DNA from: Brevibacterium senegalense
Lineage (GTDB): Bacteria; Actinomycetota; Actinomycetes; Actinomycetales; Brevibacteriaceae
Assembly (NCBI GenBank): GCA_020743695.1
Contig: DYUK01000225.1
Coordinates: 1 to 45,522 of the forward strand
Length of the DNA: 45,522 nt
Direction: 5' to 3'
Each line of letters begins with the position of its first letter. Within the stretch, counting starts at the first letter, position 1. Below the pieces are notes generated by a model. It saw only the letters and a program-made list of their open reading frames with translations. It did not search any database and was not told the DNA's origin. Below, piece by piece: positions 1 through 10,164 of the stretch. The translations under genes and the position numbers were made by a program.

Positions 1-326
1 ACCTCCGCCTGGACCGGCCGCGGCGATTCCGCAGCGGTGAGCGCCTGTGCCCCGGCCAGCAGTCCCGCCAGCCCTGCGACGACGAGAACGGTCCCCACCG
101 GGGAGGCTCCCCCGCGCGAGCGTGACCGCCGCAGCAGCAGGGCGGCCCCCGCTGCCGTCAGGAGGCACGCGAGGACCAGTGCGGGGACCCCCGCGGCCAG
201 GGAGCAGCCCCACGCGCAGACGGCCGCCGCCACCACCCGCACCGTCCCGATCCGGTCGCGCAGCCGGGCGAGCACACGACGGGCACGGGAACGTCGTACG
301 CCGACCCGCCCCCGCGCCCGGCTCAC
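1..326 (-). CDS. comEC: ComEC/Rec2-type competence protein, N-terminal fragment (continues past left edge)
   Basis: Minus-strand open frame from GTG (324-326), overlapping the comEA stop by 4 bp (GTGA); reads VSRARGRVGVRRSRARRVLARLRDRIGTVRVVAAAVCAWGCSLAAGVPALVLACLLTAAGAALLLRR..., hydrophobic helices; position directly after comEA. Confidence 0.7.
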   Translation of the reverse strand, partial: MSRARGRVGVRRSRARRVLARLRDRIGTVRVVAAAVCAWGCSLAAGVPALVLACLLTAAGAALLLRRSRSRGGASPVGTVLVVAGLAGLLAGAQALTAAESPRPVQAE

Positions 327-1129
327 CCCACCGTCACCGCATCACGGATCGCCGCGAGCGTAGCGTCGCCGATGCCCGTGACGTCCAGGAGTTCCTCGAC
401 GGAGCCGAACCGGCCCACCGCCTCCCGGTGGTCGAGGATCGCCTGCGCCGTGACCGGTCCGATCCCCTGCAGCGTCTGCAGCTGCTCCAGGTCCGCCGTG
501 TTGAGGTCGAGGAGCGGTTCCCCGCCCTCCGCGGGACCGGCGCCCCCTTTGTCCCCGGTCCCGCCGGCCTCGGGGAGCGCGGCCGGCGGTTCCTCCCCCT
601 GGCGCGGCACGCGGATCTGCTCCCCGTCGACCAGCGTGCGGGCCAGATTCACCCCGTCCGTGTCCGCGTCCGCCAGCGGACCGCCGGCGGCCTCGAGCGC
701 GTCGCCGACCCGTGCGTGGGCGGGCAGCTCGACGACCCCGGGCCGCACGACCGCACCGACGACGTGGACGACGACCGGAGATTCCTGCCCCGTGGTGGGC
801 CCCGCGGTCGTCCCGGCCGCCTCGGTCCACTCCGGTGCCGCTTCCTGGCCGTCGGGTGCGACGACCGGTTCCTCACCGCCGGACAGCAGTGAGGGGGCGA
901 GCACGACGACGAGCACACCGCTGAGGACGACGCCCAGCAGGACGAGCAGGAGTGTGCGCGTGAGACCCGGGCGGACACCCCGGGGCTCGTCGTCCACCCA
1001 GGCGGCGTCCTCGTCGACCGCGAGGGCGTCCTCAGGGTCGAGGTCGTCCTCGCGGTCCGCCGGCGTCCAGCCGCGCTCCCCGCTGCGGGCCAGCAGTGCG
1101 GAGAAGCGTTCTGCAGGTGAGGGACTCAT
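323..1129 (-). CDS. comEA: ComEA-family helix-hairpin-helix DNA-binding protein
   Basis: N-terminal TM helix, SLBB-like VVHVVGAVVRPGVVELPAHARVGDAL, C-terminal HhH LLDLNTADLEQLQTLQGIGPVTAQAILDHREAVGRFGSVEELLDVTGIG. Start set at MSPSPAERF rather than the longer ORF start at 1207. Confidence 0.9.
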   Translation of the reverse strand: MSPSPAERFSALLARSGERGWTPADREDDLDPEDALAVDEDAAWVDDEPRGVRPGLTRTLLLVLLGVVLSGVLVVVLAPSLLSGGEEPVVAPDGQEAAPEWTEAAGTTAGPTTGQESPVVVHVVGAVVRPGVVELPAHARVGDALEAAGGPLADADTDGVNLARTLVDGEQIRVPRQGEEPPAALPEAGGTGDKGGAGPAEGGEPLLDLNTADLEQLQTLQGIGPVTAQAILDHREAVGRFGSVEELLDVTGIGDATLAAIRDAVTVG

Positions 1130-1141
1130 GCCGGCCAGAGT

Positions 1142-1180
1142 GGCGTGCCCGCCCCGACACGGCGATCGGGACGGCACGCC
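1142..1180 (-). terminator. Putative hairpin between degV and comEA
   Basis: GGCGTGCC(C)GCCCCGA ... TCGGGACGGCACGCC, 8+5 bp stem with a small bulge, no U-tract. Confidence 0.4.
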
Positions 1181-1323
1181 TGTGGATCGAGCCGGCGCCG
1201 TCCCCACGATCGGGTGCGCGGGGAGGTCGACTTACCTCCACGTCTGTGACCGCGACCGGCACGACGAACAGGACGCCGACGGATGTGTTCGCAAGGGTCC
1301 CCGGACGATGTGGAACCGCTGCC

Positions 1324-2199
1324 TCAGCTGCGGCCGCGCACCACCACGCCCACGGCGCCCGGCCCCACGTGCGCGACGATGACTGGGGACAGCACGCCCT
1401 CCGTCAGCGCCCAGCCTTCCTCCGCCGCCGCCTCTGCCAGGGCGTCGCGCACAGCGCGCGCGTCCTCGCCGGCCGCCTCGAGCGACCCCTCGGACACGAG
1501 GACGACGATCTCGCAGTCGCCCAGTGCGCGGGCGGCGGCGAGCGACTCCGCGATCATGCGGGCGTGTGCCTTCCGCAGCGTGCGCACCCGCGCCCGGGTG
1601 TCGACGATCCCCTCGGTCAGCCCCAGCACCGGCACGATCGAGAGGGCGCGACCCACGAGCGAGGCCGCACGGCCGATCCGCCCGCCGCGCTCCAGGTGCT
1701 CGAGCGTCGAGGGGCAGAAGAGGGTCTGGGTCTCCTCCCGCAGGTAGTCCTCCGCCGCCGCACGCAGCGTCGCGGCCCCGCGGCCGCGTGCCGCGCCGTC
1801 CGCGATGAGGAGGGCGGCGCCCCCGGCCGCGGCCGAGGTGGTGGCCGAATCGAGGACGGTGACCGGGACCTCGGCGGATGACCCGGCGCGGACCGCGGAG
1901 TCATGGGTCCCGGACAGGGCGCGGGACATCGTGAGGATGAGGATGTGGTCCGCGCCGGCGGCGGCGAGATCCGCGATCGCCCCGGCGAAGTCGTCCGGCG
2001 CCGGCATCGAGGTGGACGCGCGGGCCCCCTCCTCCATTGCCCGGCACAGTTCCAGCGGCGGCAGGTCTCCGTCGACGTGGGGCTCGTCGTCGACGAGCAC
2101 GGTGAGCGGGACGACCGCGAAGCGGGAGTCGAGGTCGTGGGAGACCCGGGCGACCTCGTCCGCGCGCAGCAGCACGGTCGAGTCGACGATGAGCCCCAT
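1324..2199 (-). CDS. DegV family (fatty-acid-binding) protein
   Basis: MGLIVDSTVLLRADEVARV...VVPLTVLVDDEPH...ILTMSRALSGTHDSA...HLERGGRIGRAASLVGRALSIVPVLGLTEG; DegV family signature. Long N-terminal extension in the ORF track is spurious. Confidence 0.88.
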   Translation of the reverse strand: MGLIVDSTVLLRADEVARVSHDLDSRFAVVPLTVLVDDEPHVDGDLPPLELCRAMEEGARASTSMPAPDDFAGAIADLAAAGADHILILTMSRALSGTHDSAVRAGSSAEVPVTVLDSATTSAAAGGAALLIADGAARGRGAATLRAAAEDYLREETQTLFCPSTLEHLERGGRIGRAASLVGRALSIVPVLGLTEGIVDTRARVRTLRKAHARMIAESLAAARALGDCEIVVLVSEGSLEAAGEDARAVRDALAEAAAEEGWALTEGVLSPVIVAHVGPGAVGVVVRGRS

Positions 2200-2246
2200 C
2201 CGCCCCGCCCCGCTGTCCTCCCCCGGACGGTGGCCCCGCTCGCCCG

Positions 2247-3557
2247 TCACGGTCGACCGAGGGCGCGATACGTCCAGCCGGCCGCGCGCCACCGGACGGG
2301 TTCCAGCACATTGCGGCCGTCGAGGATCCGGGGAGCGTCGACGAGGGAGGCCGTCGCGACGGGGTCGAGCGAGCGGTACTGCGACCACTCGGTGAGGAGG
2401 AGGACGAGACCGGCTCCGGTCAGTGCCGTCTCGAGGTCCTGCTCGTAGTCGAGTCCCGGCTCGCGACGGCGGGCATTCGCGATGGCCTCCGGGTCCGTCA
2501 CGGTGACGCGGGCGCCGTGCTCCGCCAGCCCGGCGGCGACGGCGAGGGCCGGCGAATCGCGGGTGTCGTCGCTGTCCGGTTTGAAGGCGGCGCCCAGCAC
2601 CGTGACGGGCACCCCATCGACCGACCCGCCGCACACGTCCAGCGCCAGCTCGATCATCCGGTCGCGCCGGCGCAGGTTGATCGCGTCGATCTCCTTGAGG
2701 AAGCTGACGGCTTCGCCGGCGCCCAGATCGTCCGCGCGGGCGATGAAGGCGCGGATGTCCTTGGGCAGGCAGCCGCCGCCGAAGCCCAGGCCCGCGTTGA
2801 GGAACTTCCGACCGATCCGGTCGTCGATCCCGATCGCGTCCGCCAGCACCGTCACGTCGCCGCCGGCCGTCTCGCACAGCTCCGCCATCGCGTTGATGAA
2901 CGAGATCTTCGTCGCGAGGAACGAGTTGGCCGCGGTCTTGACGAGCTCCGCCGTGGGATAGTCCGCGACGATGCGCGGGATGTCCTTCTCCAGCAGCGCC
3001 GCGTAGACCTCGTCCAGCTGCTCCTGCGCGCGGACGCCCGCGTCTCCGTCCGGGACTCCGTAGACCAGGCGGTCGGGCGACAGCGTGTCCTGGACGGCCT
3101 TCCCCTCGCGCAGGAACTCCGGGTTCCACGCGAGTTCCGCACCGGCCGCACGCACCTGCTGCGCCAGTCCCGCCGCGGTCCCCACCGGGACCGTCGACTT
3201 GCCCACGACCAGGTCGCCGGGGCTCAGGTGCGGCAGGATCGACGCGACCGCCGCCTCGACGTACGTGAGGTCCGCGTGCAGTCCGTCCGCGCGCTGGGGC
3301 GTCCCCACGCAGATGAAGTGGACGCTCGCCGCCGCCACGGCGGAGGCGTCGGACGTGAAGGTGAGGCGTCCGGTGTCCTGGGTCTGCTCCAGCAGCTCCG
3401 GCAGGCCCGGCTCGAAGAAGGGCGCGCGCGCCGCGGACAGCTCCGCGAGCTTCGCCTCGTCGACGTCGACGCCGATCACCGTGTGTCCCAGCGAGGCCAT
3501 CGACGCGGCGTGCACCGCTCCCAGATACCCGACCCCGATCACGGACACTGTCGTCAT
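2247..3557 (-). CDS. UDP-glucose 6-dehydrogenase
   Basis: MTTVSVIGVGYLGAVHAASMASLGHTVIGVDVD...GFGGGCLPKDIRAF...VTVLGAAFKPDSDDTRDSPA; GAGGAG RBS upstream of ATG at 3557. Confidence 0.93.
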   Translation of the reverse strand: MTTVSVIGVGYLGAVHAASMASLGHTVIGVDVDEAKLAELSAARAPFFEPGLPELLEQTQDTGRLTFTSDASAVAAASVHFICVGTPQRADGLHADLTYVEAAVASILPHLSPGDLVVGKSTVPVGTAAGLAQQVRAAGAELAWNPEFLREGKAVQDTLSPDRLVYGVPDGDAGVRAQEQLDEVYAALLEKDIPRIVADYPTAELVKTAANSFLATKISFINAMAELCETAGGDVTVLADAIGIDDRIGRKFLNAGLGFGGGCLPKDIRAFIARADDLGAGEAVSFLKEIDAINLRRRDRMIELALDVCGGSVDGVPVTVLGAAFKPDSDDTRDSPALAVAAGLAEHGARVTVTDPEAIANARRREPGLDYEQDLETALTGAGLVLLLTEWSQYRSLDPVATASLVDAPRILDGRNVLEPVRWRAAGWTYRALGRP

Positions 3558-3655
3558 GGTGCTCCTCAGCTTCGAACGGTGGTGGCACACCCCACGGGCG
3601 TGCGCGCCGCGACGCGCGGCGTCCGGAACAGCATAGGCGACGGGGAGAGCGCGGG

Positions 3656-3661
3656 TAGTCT
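3656..3661 (+). promoter_or_regulatory. Candidate -10 (TAGTCT) of leaderless GTG start
   Basis: TAGTCT-GGGCGC-GTG: 6 nt between hexamer and start codon; no SD in between. Confidence 0.5.
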
Positions 3662-3667
3662 GGGCGC

Positions 3668-4366
3668 GTGAAGCGAATCGGTGACTTCCTCGTGAATACT
3701 CCCTCCGCCGCCGTCGTGCTGGCGGCGGCGGTGATCCTGCTCGTGTGCGCGCTCATCCCGTCGCTGCACTCGATCGCGTGGATCCTGCTGCTGGTCGCGG
3801 TGCTGGTGGCGGTCCTCGCCGTCCTGGGCTGGTCGCGCACGTGGACGCACCTGCAGGACCGGATCGACGACCTGCAGTCGAGCACTGCGGACGCGTACGA
3901 GACGTACACCCCGGTGACGCTCACGCAGACGCCGCAGGAGGAGCTCGCACAGGCGGACAGCACCGCGGCGCAGACGATCGTGTCCCTCCTCCCGGAGGAC
4001 GACGGGCTCATCCGCCGGCTGCGGATCGACGCGGAGATGACGGTGTTCCCCCAGGACGCGGTCGCCCCGCTCCAGACGTTCCTGGCGGACTGCAGCGCGA
4101 CCCGGTTCGATGATCCCGCTGCGCACCGGGCCTTCATGGACCTCTACCGGGCCGGGCGGACGCTGCACGACTGGATCCGGAAGGAGACGGAGACCGCCGA
4201 GGCCGCCCCCGGTGACCGTGTCCTCATCCCGGGCGACCGGCGCGAGTCCGGCTGGAAGGCGTTCAACGAGGCGAAGCGGACCGGCGAGCGGCGCGCGGAC
4301 GCGCTGCTGGCGGCGCGGGCGGAGTTCTCCCGGGTCCTGCTGGTCAGCCAGATCCTCGAGGACTGA
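3668..4366 (+). CDS. Hypothetical membrane protein with two N-terminal TM helices and a soluble C-terminal domain
   Basis: 232 aa ORF; two hydrophobic segments followed by charged helical region. Confidence 0.8.
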   Translation: MKRIGDFLVNTPSAAVVLAAAVILLVCALIPSLHSIAWILLLVAVLVAVLAVLGWSRTWTHLQDRIDDLQSSTADAYETYTPVTLTQTPQEELAQADSTAAQTIVSLLPEDDGLIRRLRIDAEMTVFPQDAVAPLQTFLADCSATRFDDPAAHRAFMDLYRAGRTLHDWIRKETETAEAAPGDRVLIPGDRRESGWKAFNEAKRTGERRADALLAARAEFSRVLLVSQILED

Positions 4367-4375
4367 GGAGCCCGC

Positions 4376-5194
4376 TCACCACCAGGTGTCGGCGGGTCCG
4401 GGCGGGGTGCGACGCTTGTGCTCGGAGGTGCGGTAGCGCTCGAGGATCGCGTGGGCGACATCGTCTGCGACCTCGTGCCCCTCGAGGAAGTCGTCGATCT
4501 GCTCGTAGGTGAGCCCCAGTGAGCTCTCGTCCGTCTGCCCCGGCTGGTCGTCCAGCAGGTCCGCGGTGGGCACCTTCCGCCACAGCCGGTCCGGGCTGCC
4601 CAGCGCTCTCAGCATCGCCGCACCCTGGCGCTTCGTGAGCCCGGTGAGAGGCGCGACGTCCGCCGCCCCGTCCCCGTGCTTCGTGAAGAAGCCCGTGACG
4701 GCCTCCGCGGCGTGATCCGTCCCCACCACCAGCGCTCCGCGGTCGCCCGCGATCGCGTACTGCGCGATCATCCGCATGCGCGCCTTCACGTTGCCGCGGT
4801 GGAAGTCCGGCAGACTGCGGCCGGTGGCGGCATCGTGCGTCGCGACGAGGGCGTCGGTCGCAGGCGCGATGTCGACGTCGACGACCTCGTCCGGCCCGAT
4901 GAAGTCCAGTGCGGCGTCCGCGTCCGCCGCATCCGTCTGGACCCCGTAGGGCAGCCGGACTGCGATGAAGCGGGCCTTCGCACCCTGCTGGCGCAGGTCC
5001 TCGACCGCCAGCTGGCAGAGGCGGCCGGCCAGGCTGGAGTCCTGGCCGCCGGAGATCCCCAGGACCAGCCCCCGCGCGCCCGTCCGACGCACGTACTCGA
5101 CGAGGAACCGGATCCGGCGCTCGACCTCACGATGGGGATCGAGCTCCGGCACGACGTGCAGCGCAGCACGGATCTCGTCGGGGATGACGGCCAT
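4376..5194 (-). CDS. nadE: Ammonia-dependent NAD+ synthetase
   Basis: [24 protein letters not shown] (PP-loop), [35 protein letters not shown]; no nitrilase domain. Confidence 0.95.
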   Translation of the reverse strand: MAVIPDEIRAALHVVPELDPHREVERRIRFLVEYVRRTGARGLVLGISGGQDSSLAGRLCQLAVEDLRQQGAKARFIAVRLPYGVQTDAADADAALDFIGPDEVVDVDIAPATDALVATHDAATGRSLPDFHRGNVKARMRMIAQYAIAGDRGALVVGTDHAAEAVTGFFTKHGDGAADVAPLTGLTKRQGAAMLRALGSPDRLWRKVPTADLLDDQPGQTDESSLGLTYEQIDDFLEGHEVADDVAHAILERYRTSEHKRRTPPGPADTWW

Positions 5195-5225
5195 GGGGAC
5201 CTCCTGACGGTCGGCGGATCCGGAC

Positions 5226-8099
5226 TCAGGCGTCCGGGACGATGTTGACGAGTTTGGGCGCCCGCACGATGACCTTCCGCACGCCGGCGCCGTTCAGCGC
5301 CCGCCGGGCCCCGTCGGACTCCAGCGCCAGCGCCTCGAGATCCGCCTCGCTGATGTCCGGGGACACCTCGAGGCGCGCGCGGACCTTGCCCTTGACCTGG
5401 ACGACCGCGGTGACGGTGTCCGCCACGAGGTGCTGCGGGTCCGCCTGGGGGAACGGGGCGTAGGTCAGCGAGGTCTCGTGCCCCAGCCGCTCCCACAGCT
5501 CCTCCGCCAGGTGCGGCGCCAGCGGCGCGAGCATGAGGACGAGCGGTTCGATCGCCTCGCGCGGCGCCGTCCCCTGCTTCGTGAGGTGGTTCGTCAGCAC
5601 GATGAGCTTCGAGACCGCCGTGTTGTTGCGGAAGTTCTCCAGGTCGTCGCGGACACCGGCGATCGTCTGGTGGAGGACGCGCAGCGTCGCGGTGTCGGCA
5701 CCCGCCTCGTCGACGCGCACCTCCCCCGTCGCCTCATCGATGACGAGGCGCCAGACACGCTGCAGGAACCGGTGGGCGCCCACGACGGCACGGGTCTCCC
5801 AGGCGCGGGACACCTCCAGCGGGCCCATCGACATCTCGTAGACGCGGAAGGTGTCCGCACCGTACTGCTCGTACATCTCGTCCGGGGTCACGACGTTCTT
5901 GAGCGACTTGCCCATCTTGCCGTACTCGCGGTTGACCCGCTGCCCGTCGTGCCACCACGTGGAGGTGCCGTCGTCCGCGACCCGCTCCTCGACCTCGTCC
6001 GCGACCACGTACGCGCCGCGGGAGTCGGTGAACGCGTAGGCCTGGATGTAGCCCTGGTTGATGAGCTTGTGGAACGGCTCGAACGACGAGGAGTGGCCCA
6101 GGTCGAAGAGGACCTTGTGCCAGAAGCGCGAGTACAGGAGGTGGAGCACCGCGTGCTCGACGCCGCCCACGTACAGGTCCGCGCCACCGGCGGGCTTGTG
6201 GTCGGTGGGGCCCAGCCAGTACTGCTCGTTCTCGGGCGCGACGAAGGCATCCGCGTTCGTCGGGTCGGCGTAGCGGAACTGGTACCAGGACGAACCCGCC
6301 CAGTTGGGCATCGTGTTCGTGTCGCGGCGGTACAGTCGGGGTCCGTCGCCCAGGTCCAGTTCGACCTCGACCCAGTCGCGGTTGCGGCTGAGCGGTGCCT
6401 CCGGCTCGCTGTCGACGTCGTCGGGCTCGAAGGTGCGCGGCGAGAAGTCCGGCACCTCCGGCAGGTCGACGGGCAGCATCTCGTCCGGGATCGCGTGGGG
6501 TGCCCCGTCCTCGTCGTAGACGATGGGGAACGGCTCGCCCCAGTAGCGCTGGCGGGAGAACAGCCAGTCGCGCAGACGGTACTGGGTCGACGCCGTCGCC
6601 AGTCCGCGCGCCTCCAGCCACTCAAGCATCGCGGCCTTCGCCTCGTCGATCGTGGTGCCGTTCAGATCGATGTCCGCGTTCGCGGAGTTGATCTTCGCGC
6701 CCTCGCCGGTGAAGACCGTGTCCTCGTCGTGGTCCGCGGGCGGCTGCACGGTGCGCCGGTACGGCAGGCCGAACGCCTTCGCGAAGTCCCAGTCGCGCGC
6801 GTCCTCGCCCGGCACGCCCATGACCGCACCGGTGCCGTAGTTCATGAGGACGTAGTCCGCGACGAACACCGGCAGCGACTCGCCGGTCGCGGGGTTCTCC
6901 ACCCGCGTGCCGGTGAACACGCCGGTCTTCGTCCGGTCCTCCTGGCGCTCGGCGGAGGTCTTGGCCGCGGCCGCGCGCCGGTAGGCGGCGATCGCCTGTC
7001 CGGGGGTGTCGCCAGCCCCGCGCCAGGCCGCGGGCACGTCGTCCGCCCACTGCTCGACGGTCAGCTCGTCGACCAGCGGGTGCTCCGGCGACAGGACCAG
7101 GTACGTCGTGCCGAACAGCGTGTCCGCGCGCGTCGTGTAGACCTCGATCTCCCGGTGGTCGACGGGGAACCGGATGAGCGCACCGGTCGAGCGGCCGATC
7201 CAGTTGCGCTGCATCTGCTTGACCGCGTCCGGCCAGTCGACCAGGTCCAGGTCGTCGGCCAGCCGGTCCGCGTACGCGGTGATGCGCATGTTCCACTGGC
7301 GCAGCGTGCGGGTGAAGACGGGGAAGTTGCCGCGCTCGGACCGGCCCTCCGCCGTCACCTCCTCGTTCGCCAGGACGGTGCCCAGTCCCGGGCACCAGTT
7401 GACCGGGGAATCGGAGATGTAGGCGAGACGGTGCTCCTGGAGGACCTCCTCGCGCTGCGCGGGGGTCAGCTCCGCCCACGCCTGTTCACGGCCGGTCTCA
7501 CGGCCGGCCTCGAACTGCCGGACCAGCGTCTCGATGGGGCGGGCCGCACCGGCACCGTCCGCGGCCTCGGGGTCGTACCAGCTGTTGAAGATCTGCAGGA
7601 AGATCCACTGCGTCCACCGCACGAACTCCGGGTCCGTCGTGGAGAAGGTGCGGTCCGCGTCGTGGCCCAGCCCCAGCCGCGCCAGCTGCCGGCGCATGTT
7701 CGCGATGTTCTCCTCCGTCGTCACGCGGGGGTGCTGGCCCGTCTGGACGGCGTACTGCTCCGCCGGCAGGCCGAACGAGTCGTACCCCAGCGCGTGCATG
7801 ACGTTGTGGCCGCGCATGCGGTGGTAGCGGGCGTAGACGTCCGTCGCGAGGTAGCCCAGCGGGTGTCCCACGTGCAGGCCGCGACCGGACGGGTAGGGGA
7901 ACATGTCCATGAGGTAGACGTGGTCCCGGTCGCCGGCCGGACGGTCCGGGGCGGCCTGCGCCAGATCGCCCACGGGATTGGGCGCGGCGAACGTCTTCTC
8001 CTCCGCCCACCGCTGCTGCCACCGGCGCTCGATCCGATCTGCGAGCTCCGCGTCGTACCGGTGGTCGACGGGGCTCGTCTGGTCGGAGGCTGCGGTCAT
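5226..8099 (-). CDS. leuS: Leucyl-tRNA synthetase
   Basis: 957 aa; [21 protein letters not shown] (HIGH), [15 protein letters not shown] (KMSKS), CP1 editing region. Confidence 0.98.
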   Translation of the reverse strand: MTAASDQTSPVDHRYDAELADRIERRWQQRWAEEKTFAAPNPVGDLAQAAPDRPAGDRDHVYLMDMFPYPSGRGLHVGHPLGYLATDVYARYHRMRGHNVMHALGYDSFGLPAEQYAVQTGQHPRVTTEENIANMRRQLARLGLGHDADRTFSTTDPEFVRWTQWIFLQIFNSWYDPEAADGAGAARPIETLVRQFEAGRETGREQAWAELTPAQREEVLQEHRLAYISDSPVNWCPGLGTVLANEEVTAEGRSERGNFPVFTRTLRQWNMRITAYADRLADDLDLVDWPDAVKQMQRNWIGRSTGALIRFPVDHREIEVYTTRADTLFGTTYLVLSPEHPLVDELTVEQWADDVPAAWRGAGDTPGQAIAAYRRAAAAKTSAERQEDRTKTGVFTGTRVENPATGESLPVFVADYVLMNYGTGAVMGVPGEDARDWDFAKAFGLPYRRTVQPPADHDEDTVFTGEGAKINSANADIDLNGTTIDEAKAAMLEWLEARGLATASTQYRLRDWLFSRQRYWGEPFPIVYDEDGAPHAIPDEMLPVDLPEVPDFSPRTFEPDDVDSEPEAPLSRNRDWVEVELDLGDGPRLYRRDTNTMPNWAGSSWYQFRYADPTNADAFVAPENEQYWLGPTDHKPAGGADLYVGGVEHAVLHLLYSRFWHKVLFDLGHSSSFEPFHKLINQGYIQAYAFTDSRGAYVVADEVEERVADDGTSTWWHDGQRVNREYGKMGKSLKNVVTPDEMYEQYGADTFRVYEMSMGPLEVSRAWETRAVVGAHRFLQRVWRLVIDEATGEVRVDEAGADTATLRVLHQTIAGVRDDLENFRNNTAVSKLIVLTNHLTKQGTAPREAIEPLVLMLAPLAPHLAEELWERLGHETSLTYAPFPQADPQHLVADTVTAVVQVKGKVRARLEVSPDISEADLEALALESDGARRALNGAGVRKVIVRAPKLVNIVPDA

Positions 8100-8257
8100 C
8101 GGTGGGATCCTTCCGGGTCGGGGCGGGAGACTGCTCCATCCTAGACCTCCGAGACCCGGCGCGACGATTAGTGACGGAGGTTACGTCCCCGTAGGATGAG
8201 GACAGCGGCCGGCCCCGCCCGGTACTCGTCATACTCCCGCAGCAGAGAGGCACAGAC

Positions 8258-10078
8258 ATGGCTTCGATCACCATGCCCCAGACCACGACGACGGGAGAGG
8301 GCATCGACTTCCGCGTCGGACAGTCGCTCACCGACGTCCTGCTGGAGCGCATCCAGGCCGACCCGGAGGCCACGCTCATGCTCCGCCCCGCCGGCGACGG
8401 CGAGTGGGCGGAGGTCTCCGGGCAGCGGTTCCTCGACGAGGTCGCCTCCGTGGCGAAGGGTCTGCTGGCCGCCGGTCTGGAGTCCGGCGGTCGCGTCGCG
8501 CTCTTCGGGTCGACCGCGTACGAGTGGACGCTCTGCGACTACGCGATCTGGTTCGCCGGCGGCGTCACCGTCCCCTTCTACGACTCCTCCTCCGCGGACC
8601 AGCTGGCCTGGATGATCACGGACGCGGACGTGAGCTACGCGCTGGTCCAGTCCGACGACCACGCTTTGCGCGCGCGTGCGGGAGCGCAGGAGGCGGGCAT
8701 CCCCGCCGGCCGCGTGCCGGTCTGGATCTACGAGACGAACGGCCTCGACGAGCTGCGGGAGATGGGGGCGGCCATCACGGACGACGAGCTGGAGGCGCGC
8801 CGCGCGCAGGTCACCGGCGACTCCGTCGCGACCCTCATCTACACCTCCGGCACGACCGGTCGCTCGAAGGGCTGCGTGCTGACGCACGGCAACTTCGTCC
8901 AGACCGTCGCGAGCGCCCAGCAGCACGTCCCCGCGGTCTTCGCCCCCGGCAGCGTCTGCCTCCTCTTCCTCCCGCTGGCCCACGTCTTCGCCCGGTTCGT
9001 CCAGGTGCTCGCCATCAACGTGGGCAGCGTGCTCGCCCACACCTCCGACCTGTCGCGGCTGACGGACACGTTCAGCGAGGTGAAGCCCACGTACATCCTG
9101 GGCGTGCCCCGCGTGTTCGAGAAGGTGTTCAATTCCGCCCGCGCGAAGGCGGAGGGCGACCGGAAGGGCGCGATCTTCGCAGCCGCGCAGGCGACCGCGG
9201 TCGCGTACTCCCGCGCGCTGGACGAGGGCGGCCCCTCACTCCCCCTCAAGCTGCGCCACGCGCTGTTCGACAAGCTCGTCTACTCGAAGCTGCGGACCGT
9301 CATGGGCGGCGAGCTGCAGTACGCCGTGTCCGGCGGCGGGCCGCTGGGCGAGCACCTGGGCCACTTCTACCGCGGCATCGGCGTGGACATCATCGAGGGC
9401 TACGGCCTCACGGAGACGACCGCCCCCGTGACGGTCAACGTGCCCACGGACGCGCGGATCGGCACCGTGGGCAAGCCGCTGCCCGGCTGCACCGTCGCGA
9501 TCGCACCGGACGGCGAGGTGCTCGCCAAGGGCGTGAGCGTCTTCCAGGAGTACTGGAACAACCCCGAGGCCACCGCGGACACCTTCTACGACGACTGGCT
9601 GCGCACGGGAGACATCGGCGAGATCGACGGCGACGGCTTCCTGCGCATCACCGGCCGCAAGAAGGAACTCATCGTCACGTCGTCCGGGAAGAACGTCGCA
9701 CCGGCCCCGCTGGAGGACGAGCTGCGCCGCCACCCCCTCATCGCGCACCCGGTCGTCGTGGGCGACGACCGGAACTTCATCTCCGCGCTCGTCTTCCTGG
9801 ATGCGGAGATGATGCCCGGCTGGCTGTCCAACCGCGGCATGCGCGCGGACATGACGATCGAGGAGGCCGTCACGAACTCGGCCGTCCACGACTCGATCGC
9901 GCAGGAGATCGACCGGGTGAACAACAAGGTCTCGCGGGCGGAGTCGATCCGCGAGTTCCGCCTGGTCCCGGCGGTCCTGAGCGAGGAGAACGGATACCTC
10001 TCCGCGAAGCAGTCCGTCAAGCGCCACCTCGTGACGAAGGACTTCGCGGAGTACGTCGACGACATCTACGGCGCCTGA
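8258..10078 (+). CDS. Long-chain fatty acid-CoA ligase (AMP-binding, FadD15-like)
   Basis: 606 aa; ATLIYTSGTTGRSKGCVLTHGNF, GYGLTETTAPVTVN, DWLRTGDIGEIDGDGFLRITGRKKELIVTSSGKNVAP. Confidence 0.93.
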   Translation: MASITMPQTTTTGEGIDFRVGQSLTDVLLERIQADPEATLMLRPAGDGEWAEVSGQRFLDEVASVAKGLLAAGLESGGRVALFGSTAYEWTLCDYAIWFAGGVTVPFYDSSSADQLAWMITDADVSYALVQSDDHALRARAGAQEAGIPAGRVPVWIYETNGLDELREMGAAITDDELEARRAQVTGDSVATLIYTSGTTGRSKGCVLTHGNFVQTVASAQQHVPAVFAPGSVCLLFLPLAHVFARFVQVLAINVGSVLAHTSDLSRLTDTFSEVKPTYILGVPRVFEKVFNSARAKAEGDRKGAIFAAAQATAVAYSRALDEGGPSLPLKLRHALFDKLVYSKLRTVMGGELQYAVSGGGPLGEHLGHFYRGIGVDIIEGYGLTETTAPVTVNVPTDARIGTVGKPLPGCTVAIAPDGEVLAKGVSVFQEYWNNPEATADTFYDDWLRTGDIGEIDGDGFLRITGRKKELIVTSSGKNVAPAPLEDELRRHPLIAHPVVVGDDRNFISALVFLDAEMMPGWLSNRGMRADMTIEEAVTNSAVHDSIAQEIDRVNNKVSRAESIREFRLVPAVLSEENGYLSAKQSVKRHLVTKDFAEYVDDIYGA

Positions 10079-10110
10079 TTCCACGGCGTCTGAATCCACG
10101 GCGCCTGACC
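10066..10110 (+). repeat. 15-bp imperfect tandem repeat x3 spanning a stop codon
   Basis: CTACGGCGCCTGATT / CCACGGCGTCTGAAT / CCACGGCGCCTGACC; each copy has TGA in the same frame. Confidence 0.85.
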
Positions 10111-10164
10111 GGTCACGACCGACCCGACGCTACAGTCAGTCGCACCAGAGGGAAGGAGACCGCC

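Noticed and set aside
2200-4137. N-terminal 600+ aa of ORF 1324..4137 upstream of DegV
   Set aside because: Out-of-frame read-through over the UDPGDH gene; DegV homology begins at MGLIVDST (2199).
5430-8144. 904-aa plus-strand ORF fully antisense to leuS
   Set aside because: Low-complexity Arg/Val/Leu/Gly-rich translation typical of antisense frames in high-GC genes; leuS on the other strand is unambiguous.
8100-8160. T-box riboswitch upstream of leuS
   Set aside because: A TAGGAT -10-like hexamer on the minus strand (about 8139-8144) implies a leader of only a few tens of nucleotides with a normal SD; no room for a T-box.
10078-10110. Triple stop as a programmed readthrough/recoding site
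   Set aside because: The intervening peptides are slippage copies with no downstream in-frame domain belonging to the ligase; tandem duplication is the simpler explanation.
8404-10164. N-terminal half of ORF 8404..11220
   Set aside because: Wrong-frame translation of the acyl-CoA ligase; the GST-like protein begins at 10165 with an SD.
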